This document shows positions 1-10,129 of a stretch of DNA of 64,000 bases, in pieces. The notes below the pieces were generated by a model. It had not been told where the DNA came from and did no database searches. It worked only from the letters and a program-made list of their open reading frames with translations. The first letter of the stretch is position 1, and the number at the start of each line of letters is the position of its first letter. Origin of the DNA: Azorinus chamasolen (Eukaryota; Mollusca; Bivalvia; Cardiida; Solecurtidae); assembly GCA_963576725.1 (NCBI GenBank), contig OY755243.1:74794106-74858105 (forward strand), written 5' to 3'. A program made the position numbers and the translations under genes.

Positions 1-290
1 AATTTCGGGATAACTCGAACAAAAGGTGCAGTCCTTCCAAAATTCACAATACACAATTGCTCTAAAATGTATAGCTACAAATATCTAGAAGTACATGTGA
101 TAGCTTAATACAGGTCTAAAATAATGCTGAAAGCTCCTACAGGAGATGTCAGCATTACTTTAGACCTATATTAAGCTGTGGCCTCCATGAGCAAATTATT
201 GTTCAGATTAAATATCGGATGACTCGAACTTCTGTTATCTCGAACTAATTTGCATGGTCCCTTGAAGTTCGAGTTATCGAAATTCAACTG
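1..290. mobile_element. Family G MITE, left end cut by window start
   Basis: The right end reads GTTATCGAAATTCAACTG followed by TA, the inverse of the pogo-like G terminus. A central hairpin at about 103-178 has arms containing AGGTCTAAAATAATGCTG and their inverse around GCTCCTACAGGAG. The left end opens with AATTTCGGGATAACTCGAAC, so the outermost bases lie outside the window. Confidence 0.7.
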
Positions 291-645
291 TATCTCGTTC
301 CATTCATTTGGCCTTGTGTTTCTAAGAAGAAAGCTGTTACAAAAGAAAGGGTATTTACTATGTTTGGAATAATTACATAAACTGTGCATTGTCTGATCAG
401 TACCAGTCTACTTTTTTTTAAATATAACAACCATATACGAGATGTGTTCACCCGGCTCATGAACACACACAATATATGAATTATCAACTGACACACTCTC
501 AAGGAGGAAGGAAATGGTTAAGTAAGTAAACGCACAACTGTCTTAAATTATTCATACTAAATGCCAAAGTCCCATTAGTATACAATTATGCAATATAATT
601 CACTATGACTGCAATAAAGTACATACATAAATCGGTTGCTTTCAA

Positions 646-895
646 TTAACCCTTCGCTTGCTATTCGTGTCAATATACCTACCTGTAAATAGTGAAGACC
701 CAGATGAGACAGATCCTGCAGGAGCTGTCTCATCAGGGTCTGCACTATTTACAAGTTGATTGTGCAACCAGTGCACCCCACAGCAATGATCGCACAGCGA
801 AATACTTGTACACAGTGAAGATATATGTAATTATACAACTGGGCATGGGTAAAGAAGGAGAACTGTATTTTAAAATTCAGCAAGAGAAGGATTAA
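646..895 (+). mobile_element. Family B MITE (TTAA-type)
   Basis: This 250-bp element is bounded by TTAA at both ends, starts with CCCTTCGCTTGC and ends GCAAGAGAAGGATTAA. A hairpin at about 684-755 has AAATAGTG arms and the apex GACAGCTCCTGCAGGAGCTG. Three other copies lie at 4155, 14831 and 63198. The 67-codon frame inside is produced by the hairpin and is not a gene. Confidence 0.85.
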
Positions 896-930
896 TCAAC
901 CCTTACAAGGTTGAAACTGAAAGAGTAACC

Positions 931-1157
931 ACAACCCATTCCGTCCTATTGGTGCCTTTTATCGCCTCTGTAAAAGTCATTTTTCAAACCATTGTGATAA
1001 ATAGAGCATTTGCTCATATGGAGCAAATGCTCTATTTATCACAATGGTTTAAAAACTACACAATTCTAAAAGTTTCCTTTTCTCTAGCAAATACTCATTT
1101 TCGGTAGATTTATTTAAATTGCTTGGGTCTAAAATAGTCTAGAAAGGAATGGGTTAA
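931..1157. mobile_element. Family C MITE (TTAA-type)
   Basis: The left boundary has decayed from TTAA to ACAA, while the right end is GGAATGGGTTAA. The hairpin at about 992-1050 has arms ACCATTGTGATAAATAGAGC and apex TTTGCTCATATGGAGCAAA. It shares its right TTAA with the next element. Confidence 0.8.
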
Positions 1158-1388
1158 CTCTACCTCGCATATAAACGCTTTTTCACGCATTCGCGAACAG
1201 AGCATACCCAACAATAGCCGTCTGATCAGGGTCTGCTCTCTGTTTGCGTATGCCATCATAATAAATCTACGGTTTCTACCACTACCTCATATCATGCCTA
1301 CCCATGGATTGCATTACAAATATTCAGCTTAAATATATATATCATGTCATTATTCATTTCATGAATATTTAACTGGGAGCGTGTCAAC
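1154..1388 (+). mobile_element. Degenerate family A MITE abutting the family C copy
   Basis: It starts at the TTAA that closes the previous element. It then carries the A-type lead ATATAAACGCTTTTTCACGC, a damaged hairpin (GCCGTCTGATCAGGGTCTGC, 1220-1250) and the A tail CATGAATATTTAACTGGGAG. Confidence 0.65.
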
Positions 1389-1394
1389 ATAAAC

Positions 1395-1460
1395 AACACA
1401 ATGCGACACTTCTACAGGAGCTTTCTGCATTTCTTTTGACCTGCATTAAGCTACCACCTG
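1395..1460. mobile_element. Family F/G hairpin fragment
   Basis: Only one arm survives: AGGAGCTTTCTGCAT followed by GACCTGCATTAAGCTACCAC. No terminal inverted repeats are visible around it. Confidence 0.45.
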
Positions 1461-1504
1461 CCTTATAGGCCCATAATTATGTCTCTTTTTGACGGGCGCT
1501 TAAG

Positions 1505-1732
1505 ACAGGTTCTAATGTCTAAGTTTGTTCCTTGTTGAAACGTTTTTAATGTCGTCTGCTAACTTTGTCGTCTGCTACAAATTTTCATTTTTTTTGAATT
1601 TCTTCATTTTTGTTTCAAAAACATAGTAACAGTAACAAACAGTTTGGATCCTGATGAGACGCCGAGTTACATCTGGATCCAAACTGTTTGCATAGGTAAT
1701 CACATATCCGGCATTGGCAGCGAAAGGGTTAA
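1505..1732. mobile_element. Family I MITE
   Basis: The hairpin ACAAACAGTTTGGATCCTGA to ATCCAAACTGTTTGC (1635-1692) lies near the right end, which reads GCGAAAGGGTTAA. The left boundary is uncertain; the text CGTCTGCTA is duplicated near 1553 and 1568. Confidence 0.6.
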
Positions 1733-1850
1733 TGTTACTAATTTTAAAGTTAATCAATTATTTTAAATGCCAACAACGAGTATATTGGCATTTAACGCGT
1801 CAACATAAACAACACATGGCGAGTCTGATAGAGTAGACAATAAAATCACT

Positions 1851-2524
1851 GCCTAACTCGTTCATATTAAGACTACTTAAAACATCATAAAACGTCTGCC
1901 TATCTCAGTCATATAACGCCTGCCTAACACAGTCATATAGCGGCTGCACAACATAGTCATATAAAGGCTGCCTAACCCAGTCATAGAATGGCTGCCTATC
2001 TCAAGGCATATAAAGGCTGTCTATCTCAGTCATATAAAGGCTGCCTAACACAGTCATAGCATGGCTGCCTATCTTAGTCATATACAGGATGTCCATCTCA
2101 GTCATATAAAGGCTGCCTAACATAGTCATATAAAGGCTGCCTAACCCAGTCATAGAAAGGCTGCCTAACACAGTCATAGAAAGGCTGCCCAACATGGTCA
2201 TATAAAAGCTGCCTAACCTAGTCATATAAAGGCTGCCTAACCCAGTCATATAAGCCTGCCTAACACAGTCATATAAAGGCTGCCTAACATAGTCATACAA
2301 AGGCTGCCTAACCCAGTCATATAAAGGCTGCCCAAAATAGTCATATAAAGGCTGTCTATCTCAGTCATATAAAAACTGCCTAACACAGTCATATAAAGGC
2401 TGCCTAACATAGTCATATAAGGGTTGCCTAACTCACTCATATAAAGGCTGCCTAACCCAGTCATATAAAGATTGCCTATCTCAGTCATATAATGTCTGCC
2501 TATCTCCGTCATATAAAGACTGCC
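1851..2524. repeat. 24-bp minisatellite, about 27 copies
   Basis: The unit is approximately TCATATAAAGGCTGCC plus TAACCCAG (24 bp), tandemly repeated with point changes that mostly fall at CCC/ACA/ATA before GT. Because 24 is a multiple of three, the minus strand stays open over long stretches as an eight-residue repeat of the MTGLGSLY type. Reading frames here are a by-product of the period, and no gene context is visible. Confidence 0.9.
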
Positions 2525-2526
2525 TG

Positions 2527-2670
2527 CCTTTTTAACTCTCTCCCCGCCAATATCACCAAAATGCACTAGGACAAAAGGCGGCGTCTGATCAGGGACTTCG
2601 CTGTATATATCATGCTGTAGTTTTCTCTCTGTTGTTATTCCCTTGACATTTGCATCCGTTTAAACGTTCA
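2527..2670. mobile_element. Degenerate family E MITE
   Basis: TTTTTAACTCTCTCCCCGCC at the left matches the E lead. One hairpin arm, GGCGGCGTCTGATCAGGGAC, is kept, while the opposite arm is shortened. Confidence 0.5.
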
Positions 2671-2869
2671 ATGAGATTTGTTTTACAAAACAAGATGTTT
2701 TACAAATGTGACTCCAACATCTGTTATTTTGAAGTAATTTTGTGGTCCCTTGAAGGTCGAGTTATCAATTGTATTTACTATATTACTAAAGTCATTATAA
2801 AAAGACACTCAAGGAAACAACTGGAATTCGTCCTCTAACATTTTCACATTGGCTATGTCTTACAAGTCT

Positions 2870-3000
2870 TGAGACGTGGCTTGTCTGAGCCATCTTTAAG
2901 AGTCTGGTTCTTTTATATACCCAGTGTAAATCACTGATAAATCGGACCTACCTCGGTTTATGAAGTCCTATTCGAAGCACTTGGTCTAGCGGGGGGATAG
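2870..3000 (+). repeat. Dispersed repeat, shared with 61440-61560
   Basis: The text CTGGTTCTTTTATATACCCA ... GTGTAAATCACTGATA ... CGGACCT ... CGGTTTAT ... TCGAAG ... ACT recurs at 61457-61537 as CTGGTTCTTTTAGATGCG ... CACTGATACATCGGACCT. The family is not identified. It could be a SINE body or an old element end. Confidence 0.5.
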
Positions 3001-3119
3001 CAGAGTTGGATTAATGGAAGCAGATCGATTAATTAATTGTCAAATCCATCTCCTCTCCTTCATTCATATTACAGCAGATTCTGTAGTAAGGGACCATTCA
3101 TTTATTGAACACAGGAGCT

Positions 3120-3185
3120 TTAAAAAGCAAGTGGTTGCTTAATGCAGGATGAAAGTCATGGAAAATGCTCCTGTACTAAGTTAAT
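3120..3185. mobile_element. Family F hairpin fragment
   Basis: GTGGTTGCTTAATGCAGG followed by ATGAAAGTCATGGAAAATGC and GCTCCTGTAC is one arm and the apex of the F hairpin. The second arm is absent. Confidence 0.5.
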
Positions 3186-3324
3186 TAGATCTTTAAAATG
3201 CAGACAACGAGTATATTTATATCTACATATTAGTGTAGATCCAGATAAAACGATCATAGATGCATTTAACATCATCTAGTAAAATCTGCAGTAAATCGGT
3301 TGTGGAACGTTAACGACCATGGCA

Positions 3325-3415
3325 GATGTGATTTTATCTCTTTATGTGGTAGACCGACGTTTCGGCACTTAAAAATCCTTTCATCAGGGTAACATAAAAT
3401 TCATGTAATATTTGG
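3325..3415. repeat. GACGTTTCGG...CATCAGGG motif, possible Penelope-like end
   Basis: GACCGACGTTTCGGCACTT followed by CCTTTCATCAGGGTAAC resembles a phrase often seen at the 3' coding end of Penelope-like elements in animals. A weaker relative lies at 51810-51835 (ATATTTCGACCACTAAGGGC). No reverse transcriptase remains beside either one. Confidence 0.3.
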
Positions 3416-3518
3416 GTTATTGAAGTATAGACTGTCCAATGCTTTTATCACGTAACTTTCTATTGTGGTATCAGATAGAAGAGTCTGGTATCCAAGGTAT
3501 CATCTAGCAAAGTACAGT

Positions 3519-3660
3519 AGACTCTTGCTAAACCGGACATGAAATTTAGTATAAATATCGGTCTGCTTAATGCAGGATGAAAGAGGAGCTTTCTGCATGA
3601 CTTTCATCCTGCATTAAACAGCCACCTGCCTAAAAGTACCTAAATTCTTCTCTATCAGAA
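3519..3660. mobile_element. Degenerate family F MITE
   Basis: The left end TACAGTAGACTCTTGCTAAA with CCGGACAT is a worn F terminus. The hairpin AGGAGCTTTCTGCATGAC to CCTGCATTAAACAGCCACC follows. The right terminus has decayed. Confidence 0.55.
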
Positions 3661-3819
3661 TTCGGGTTTAGATAGTTTTTATTGTATATACTTTCAGACT
3701 GAATGGACTCTTTAAACAAGGTAATACCATTCCAAATTATTATTCAAGATATTAGAATCATGTACAGACTTTTACCCTGCATAACATTCCAGAACATGCT
3801 ATTGTTGTTGTTTTCAGCT

Positions 3820-4068
3820 TTAGCCCTTTCCCTTATGTAAGCGCATTTGCACGCATCTGCAAACAGAGTAGACCCAGATCAGACGCCTCCTATAGGAGCC
3901 GTCTGACCAGGGTCTGTTCTGTTTGCTTATGATGTAATATAGATTTGATTCTACAGTTTATGTCTGAGCCAAACTGTCATGTGTTCATATGCTATGATAA
4001 AAAATAATCCTATTAATATTCATGACACCATTATTTCTTACATGAATATACAACAGGGAGAGGGTTAA
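3820..4068 (+). mobile_element. Family A MITE
   Basis: It is bounded by TTAG (from TTAA) and GGGTTAA. The hairpin at 3858-3932 has arms GCAAACAGAGTAGACCCAGA and TCTGTTCTGTTTGC around CTCCTATAGGAG. The tail has the paired ATTAATATTCATGAC and ACATGAATAT typical of full A copies. Confidence 0.85.
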
Positions 4069-4154
4069 CCGGTCTTGGATATACTCGTTCTGACGGACCT
4101 ACTCTAATTCAATAGTCGGCCAACAAAAATCTCTGGGATTGAAAAAAACCCCAA

Positions 4155-4403
4155 TTAACCCTTCTCTTGCTGAATTTAAAATACATTTCTCCTTCTTTAC
4201 CCATGCCCTGTTGTATAATAACATATATCTTCACTGTGTACAAGTATTTCGCTGTGCAATCACTGCTGTGGAGTGCACTGGGTGCACAATCAACTTGTAA
4301 ATAGTGCAGACCCTGATGAGACAGCTCCTGCAGGAGCTGTCTCATCTGGGTCTTCACTATTTACAGGTATGTATATTGACGTGATTAGCAAGCGAAGGGT
4401 TAA
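4155..4403 (-). mobile_element. Family B MITE inserted at the edge of a LINE remnant
   Basis: A complete B copy in reverse orientation with TTAA on both sides and the apex GACAGCTCCTGCAGGAGCTG at 4319-4339. LINE coding sequence begins immediately at its right boundary (4404), so this MITE either interrupted or now marks the 5' limit of that fragment. Confidence 0.85.
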
Positions 4404-5434
4404 CAACTGGAAGAGACGGATACTTTCGCCTATAGGCAAACTTGTGGTAATCAGAAGTCTCAAAGACTAAATTAATCTGTTTCTAGCCCTTCCAAATCTT
4501 TCTGAACAAATGTTAAATAAACTCAACAAGATAGACAAAATTAAACGATCAGTCTTAGTACATGTACAAGAATATGCAAATGGAGGAATGAGAATGTTAA
4601 ATTTGCACGCACCTATAAATGCCTTAAAACAACGTGGATTAAAGAATTAATATAAAAAATGGCGGCTGGTCTGAAATGAAATAAGTCTAAAATGGATATG
4701 AAAAAAATACTAAATTCTGGAATACACTTTTGTGAAAATCTTCCTCGAAGATGCAATAACAATTTATGGTCTGATACCTTTAAAGCATTTTCTGAACTGA
4801 TTAGCCGTCATGAAATTGAGAAAGACAGAATCAAGGAACATCCGTTGTTTTACAATCAGCATATATTAATAGCAAAATTGAGTGTTTTTTTCTATAAACA
4901 TGGTTTAAATAAATTGTATAAGAGATATTTTAAATTCTCAAAATACTTTTATGACCTTAAATGAATTTAACAAAACTTACCGTTTATATACCAGCCACTT
5001 AGTACATCGTGGTATAACTTTAGCGGTAGAAAATGCATTAAATATAAACGAAGAAATTATAAGTAATGTACAAAAGGATTTATTCCTCCTTTTCTTAGCA
5101 TACTATATAAAACGAAAAAATGATCAAAACTAATGTATAAATTAATGCTTGAACAAAACTTCTGACCAACCCTCTTGTAAGCAGACTTGGTGCAAGAATG
5201 TTACTGCTAGTGATTGGAAACAGATTATATACATTGTAGACAATGTAGACAATGTATACTTACCTTCATCAAAAGGTAAATGTTTCAATGCAAACATAAA
5301 CACTTCAGACCTAAATACATGGGCTAAGATATTACATTGCTTTTAAATATGGTATTATGAAGCAGATTGCTTTAGAAGAAAACAGAGAAGATGCATTTAA
5401 TAAAAAACATAATCAAATAGATCATATAGTTTAA
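4404..5434 (+). pseudogene. L1-like LINE, C-terminal part of ORF2, decayed
   Basis: Conceptual translation gives the post-reverse-transcriptase landmarks of L1-clade ORF2 proteins in the right order. NWKRRILSPIGKLVVIRSL at 4404-4460 is followed by FLALPNLSEQMLNKLN, IKRS and EYANGGMRMLN to about 4643. After a frame change comes WSDTFKAFSEL ... HPLFYNQHILIAK at 4692-4960, then another frame change and further matching text to 5133. A final KYGIMKQIALEENREDAFNK segment ends at a stop at 5432-5434. In-frame stops (for example TAA at 4468) and at least three frameshifts make it dead. Endonuclease and catalytic reverse transcriptase parts are absent, as expected of 5'-truncated copies. Clade assignment is by remembered motifs and is moderately secure. 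Confidence 0.7.
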
Positions 5435-5660
5435 ATAGAGATTTTCTAATTTCAACTATATAGTAAACTAATCTGTCATATCATTTATATGTGTTGTTAT
5501 ATTTGACAATTTCCTTTTTCATTTAAGCAGTGAATGGGGATACAGATTATTTTCTTTTTATATATAAAACACGCATTATTGCAATCTGGCCATATATTTA
5601 TCGTTGTTTAATTTTTTTGTGAAGGTTCTGTAGATGTTTAATGTGATTTATAATCAATCT
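5435..5660 (+). other. Probable 3' untranslated tail of the L1-like LINE
   Basis: AT-rich sequence follows the last LINE stop. No poly-A run or target duplication marks its end clearly. Confidence 0.3.
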
Positions 5661-6144
5661 TGGGACTGAGTTAATAAATGCATATGTAAGGTGTGGAGAG
5701 TGATGGTTCCTCGAACCTTATACACCAATGTCAGACGGAGATAATAAATGGGGTCCCGACATCTTAACAGGACCTGAAAAAACCACCATGCTTCATGAGT
5801 TTATTGAACAAAAAGATTCAGCCAAATAGCTGAACATCCCTTCAACTTTCCCAGAATAAAGTAATATTTTATTATTTATTTGGTCAAACGCCACTGTAAT
5901 AATATATTACTTCAGTCCAATGTCATGTCAGGGATCGCATTTGAATACATATTGCAACAGTTGCTGTTTTATTACAAATACAATTGCATGTGTCGTGCTT
6001 TTGTGAAGTGTGGACTGTGACTTTCCTGGAAATGCTAGTACACGTGCTTATGGCTGTCTTAGTAATTCTGCGGGGCAGTATAATTGAGTGTAGGCAGTTC
6101 TTAAAGCCAACAGGCCTGGCCTCCTCAATGAATTGCTAATGATA
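5661..6144. other. No feature recognised
   Basis: About 480 bp without an open frame, repeat family or hairpin that I can name. Confidence 0.5.
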
Positions 6145-6146
6145 TA

Positions 6147-6350
6147 CAGTAAAACCTCTCTAAACCGGAATTCTAGTACAGAAGATTTTAGATACTTTTA
6201 TGCAGGTGGCTGCTTAATGCAGGGTGAAAGTCATTCAGAAAGCTCCTAGAGGAGCTTTCTGAATGACTTTCACCTTGCAGTAAGCTGCCGCCTGTCTCCA
6301 AGACCAATATTTATACTAAAATTTACGTCCGGTTTAGAGGGGTTTTACTG
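6147..6350. mobile_element. Family F MITE, complete
   Basis: Ends CAGTAAAACCTCTCTAAACC and its inverse GGTTTAGAGGGGTTTTACTG are flanked by TA on both sides. The central hairpin at 6200-6297 has arms GGTGGCTGCTTAATGCAGGG and the apex AAAGCTCCTAGAGGAGCTTT. Short TA-flanked ends of this form are typical of pogo/Tigger-type Tc1/mariner MITEs. Confidence 0.88.
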
Positions 6351-6439
6351 TATTCATATAGATTAAAAAGCATTTAAAGACATTTATAAATGCAATATGG
6401 TTAGTCCATGAATTAGCCAAGAAATATCTACGATAAGTT

Positions 6440-6723
6440 TCTGATAAATGACATTTTTATCATTATTGAGGTTACGTACACATGAATCCTAAAACTACTT
6501 TCATTTGGACGTTCATTTAACCCTTTCCTTCATATAAAAGTGTGTTCATGTATTTGCAAGTAGAGAAGACCAGGCCTGCTCTGTTTGCTTATGGAATTTG
6601 AAAGATATGTTCCCTTACTTTCTAAACTGGCTTCATATTTCCATATTTCGTTATAATTGTTTTGTCCATGAATATGCAGTTGATCTTGACATTTAGAACA
6701 AACACAGAGCAAGGAAAAGGTAA
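6440..6723 (+). mobile_element. Family A MITE plus a 75-bp left flank shared with 31985-32056
   Basis: The MITE itself runs 6517-6723 (TTAACCCTTTCC to AGGAAAAGGTAAA) and has lost most of its hairpin. The text before it (TTTATCATTATTGAGGTTAC ... ACTTTCATTTGGACGTTC) recurs before the A copy at 32056, so element and flank have been copied together. Confidence 0.75.
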
Positions 6724-6911
6724 ACAAAATGTTTGAACTGTGTGTTAGTAATTTATTTCATAGATACGCTTTTTCAAAGTTCTTGCAAATAAATAGAGTA
6801 TACCCAGATCGGACCGTTTTTACAGGAGCTCTGTTCGTCCACGAATTTATATTCGTCCATGGAAACAATAATTTCAGTGATAATATAACAAAACATCACG
6901 AACATTTTATC

Positions 6912-7222
6912 AACTAGAAAATTGTGTCTGTAAGACACAGCGATGTCCCCGTGCGTGGTGGTACTTGCCTAGCTGCACGTTAAGTTCCTAAGTCATTTGA
7001 TCTTGACGTAGGGCTTGCGGACAGTATGGGCTGGGATCGATGGTGGTTAATGTGTATATGCAATTCCATGCCAATAGCTATAGTGGTTAATATATTGTCT
7101 TATATCTCATAAGACAATGAAAAACCTGTGACAACCAATCGCACGTAAAAGCGTAACGGATGGACAGATGGACAGGTGCAAAACATGATGCCCCCTTGAC
7201 TATCGTCAACGGGGGCATAAAA
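6912..7222 (+). mobile_element. Hairpin-ended element without tandem repeats
   Basis: It ends with GATGGACAGATGGACAGG and then a GC-rich hairpin GATGCCCCCTTGACTATCG / TCAACGGGGGCATAA (7191-7220). The same order (GACA/GACC run, then CCCCC...GGGGG hairpin and ATAA) closes the tandem-repeat elements at 10130-12297 and, inverted, at 22826-24188. This layout recalls the bivalve pearl elements and Helentron-type non-autonomous elements, which is an inference. Confidence 0.5.
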
Positions 7223-7409
7223 AATAGCTGAGTGTTTTTTTGTTTTTTGTTTTTTTCAAAATAACTTTCATAATGTTTTGGGGTTGTCTCGTTAACGACA
7301 ATATTTATCGATTAGTCCAAAACAGATGTGCAATAGACTCACAGTCGCGGATAGATACAGCAACGTTAATTAGTTAATTACTCTTAATAATTTGGCATGT
7401 GCACTAACT

Positions 7410-7610
7410 AGCACCAGTTCAATAATGGTGTGTGGAGTGTTTGTCTCTGGTTCTTGTGTGTCTGTTGGTGTTTTCTATATTCATCTCGTGTGTGAGTGTG
7501 CGTTTGGGTGTGTGGTGTGTGTCATGCTGTCTGTCGGTGTTTTGGTGGTGGTTGCGTCTTGTATGTGGCTTTGCCTGCTTGACTTTACTACTTTTCCATT
7601 GAATAAAAGT
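7410..7610 (+). mobile_element. Solo 3' end of the Penelope-like element
   Basis: From GGAGTGTTTGTCTCTGGTTC to TTTACTACTTTTCCATT it matches 59495-59678, the 3' untranslated part downstream of the Penelope-like reverse transcriptase. No coding sequence remains. The 92-codon frame here is part of that untranslated sequence. Confidence 0.75.
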
Positions 7611-7955
7611 ACCCGAGAGTGTGTCCTTTACATTTTTTATTGGAATACAATTGGTAAGGACAACAACTAGAAAGCTATGGTCATATTGTGCACGCCTTCA
7701 TGGTTAACATTTCCAAATAATGAGGCCAACCGCACAGACAGAACTAAAATCAGCTGAAAATATCCTATCGGTCAACCACTCCCCTACATTTCTATGACGT
7801 CTGTAACAATACATTCTCAAGTGCTAATATGTCGAACAAATCAATGGACAATAATCCGGGAGGAAATTTAGACAATTATCTTAGTCAGACTATAGCCTAT
7901 ATGGCTATCAACAAATAAGAGCGAATCAAATTCAACTCTTAAAATGTGTGAAACT
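7611..7955. other. No feature recognised
   Basis: About 340 bp lacking recognisable repeats or coding frames. Confidence 0.45.
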
Positions 7956-8135
7956 GGATAACATTGCAAACAGTATAGACCCTGATAATAGCGTTCCTAG
8001 AGGAGCACTCTGGTCGGTGTCTGCACTGTTTGTCATCCAGATTTCTTCTGCAAATTTCATACTAAATAGACTGTGCCATTAAACATTGATGGAACATTCC
8101 ATTCTGGGTTTTTAGCATTCAAAGGGTTAGGGAAA
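7956..8135. mobile_element. Degenerate family L MITE
   Basis: Hairpin arms GCAAACAGTATAGACCCTGA and GGTGTCTGCACTGTTTGTC flank the apex TTCCTAGAGGAGC. The right end reads CAAAGGGTTAG, a worn TTAA terminus. Confidence 0.5.
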
Positions 8136-8489
8136 TGGGAATTATCGTTGATTGTGATTGTATGCAAAGTAAATGTGTTACGTAAGCAATATATCCATCG
8201 GGATGGGTACCAAAATAGGGTTGATTGCAAAGGAATTATGTTACGTAAACCATATAAATATCCATTAGGATGGGTACCAATATAGGGTATCTAATTAACA
8301 CGTTTCATTTTCAGACTTGATTTTGAAATTATGCAAATATCGCCTTATATCGGGACGCATTAACCTATATAAACTATCGTACAGCAACAACCAAAATGGC
8401 CGAAAACGGCTAAATCCAAATCAATATACGGAAATAGCATTTCACATGAAATCGACTCATCCGATTTATAATCTGACAAATATCTCATG

Positions 8490-8708
8490 TTCACAGCTTA
8501 CTGCAGGTCTAAAGTAATGCTGAAAGCTCCTGCAGGAGCCTTCATCATTACATTAGACCTACAATAACCTGTCACGTGTGTTTTTAGATATGTGTAGTGA
8601 TATATTTTAGAAAATATCCTGTATTGTAAATTTTGGAAGGACTGGACTTTTAGTTCGAGTTATCCCGAAGTTCGAGTTATCCGAGTTCGAGATATCGAAG
8701 TTCAACTG
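8490..8708. mobile_element. Family G MITE
   Basis: The right part GTTCGAGTTATCCCGAAG ... CGAGATATCGAAGTTCAACTG is followed by TA. The hairpin AGGTCTAAAGTAATGCTG / CATTACATTAGACCT flanks GCTCCTGCAGGAGC at about 8524. The left terminus upstream of 8490 is not clear. Confidence 0.7.
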
Positions 8709-8742
8709 TACATGCAAACCATAATGTGACCTGTACATAAAC

Positions 8743-8935
8743 CAAGAGGTCTAGATAAGATGCGTAAATTTAACCATTTTCAAGAATAGCTCCTCTATTT
8801 TTCCACCAAACAGTATACTGTGACCACTCTTTAGAATCGTCCCGAAGAGACGATTCTTAAGAGAGGTCATATTATACGGTTTGGCGTGAAAATGGCGTCG
8901 TTAGTGTTTAAGTACGCACGTTTATCTGTAGCTCT
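8743..8935. mobile_element. Family J MITE
   Basis: Ends AAGAGGTCTAGATAAGATGC and GCACGTTTATCTGTAGCTCTT are inverted. Inside are CTCCTCTATTTTTCCACC with its inverse, and a short hairpin CGTCCCGAAGAGACG. Other copies are at 21779, 32669, 37421 and 42915. The superfamily is unknown. Confidence 0.65.
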
Positions 8936-9268
8936 TTAAACCTCTTTTTCTATCGAGAGGATAAAAGAGGATCTAAAGAAGTTATAACACCTTACGAAAG
9001 AAGTGACAAATAGGAAAACAAACAAACAACCCATCACTATCCATCTACAATAGCCGTGTATCCTTAATATACTGTTGTACACATGCTGCGCTACTAACGA
9101 CTCCCACGACTTACACCTCCATTGCAATGTGTATAGTTGTCCGAACAATTCAAAAACTAAAAAGTGTTTATCGAAAACCGTTGTTATAAAGAGAAATACT
9201 GGTAATTGCCCCATTCCACCTATACATAACGAATGTAGTTGATTACCGAATTGTATCCCCAAGATATA

Positions 9269-9482
9269 TTAACCCTTTCCTTCATACAAACATCTTTTTC
9301 AGGCATATGCAAACAGAGTTGACCCAGATCAGACGGCTCTTGTAGATCTGGATCTGTTTTTAAAGTTTTACCAGAGCCAAAATATCATGTATTCCTTCAC
9401 CATAATAATTATAAAACTTTAGCTGATACATATTCATCGAGTAATTATTTCTTATATGAACATTTAACAGGGAAAGGGTTAA
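9269..9482 (+). mobile_element. Family A MITE with shortened hairpin
   Basis: TTAACCCTTTCCTTCATACA to CAGGGAAAGGGTTAA with TTAA at both ends. The left hairpin arm is intact, but most of the right arm is lost after GTAGATCTGGATCTG. Confidence 0.8.
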
Positions 9483-9885
9483 CCAATGCACCGTTATGAA
9501 AACAAAAGAAAACAAAAGAAATACCAAGGCGTACAATGTCACAATTTGAGCAGACAGTATTTTTCAGGGCGGGACAAAGACATCTTGAGAATACAGTTCG
9601 GTAATCAACTATACGTAAATGTATGTCATTTTGAACTAAGGATACTTTACAAAAAAATGTGTATCTGCTATACAATAAAACATCTATATCACCAAAGACA
9701 GGCCCCCTGTCCCTCACATAAAGGCTTTTCAGGGATTTGCAAGAATTGTAGAGTCAGATCAGACGGCCCCTGTAGGAGCCGCCTGATCTGGGTCTGTTCT
9801 GTTTGCTTCTACATCTGATTCTATACTTTCTACCTGAGCTAAAATGTGTTCATGTTCCATTGTAAAAACAATAATCTAATTGCTA

Positions 9886-10129
9886 TTAACCCTTTCACCG
9901 CCGCAGTCGCATAATTGCACCACGACAAATAGTGCAGTCCCAGATCAGACGCCGCCTTTTCATGGCGGCGTCTGATCAGGGACTTCACTATTTGTCTCAA
10001 TCTCTATTTCTATATATGTGCTTTATTCCCATGAAATTTGCATTTATTTATCTCATTTCCTTATTTTACTGAATGATTTAACAAATTTGGGTTGCAGACG
10101 ACAATTAGAAATGGCGTCGAAAGGGTTAA
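9886..10129 (+). mobile_element. Family E MITE, complete
   Basis: It is bounded by TTAA, begins CCCTTTCACCGCCG and ends GGCGTCGAAAGGG. The hairpin ACAAATAGTGCAGTCCCAGA to GGGACTTCACTATTTGT (9924-9995) closes on CGCCGCCTTTTCATGGCGGC. A near-complete copy is at 31513. Confidence 0.85.

Noticed and set aside
1851..2524. CRISPR-like regular spacing
   Set aside because: Units are contiguous 24-bp repeats without unique spacers, in a eukaryotic setting.
3325..3415. Hammerhead ribozyme of a Penelope-like element
   Set aside because: I could not lay out the conserved core (CUGAUGA...GAAA) with three stems here. Only the GACGTTTCGG phrase is present.
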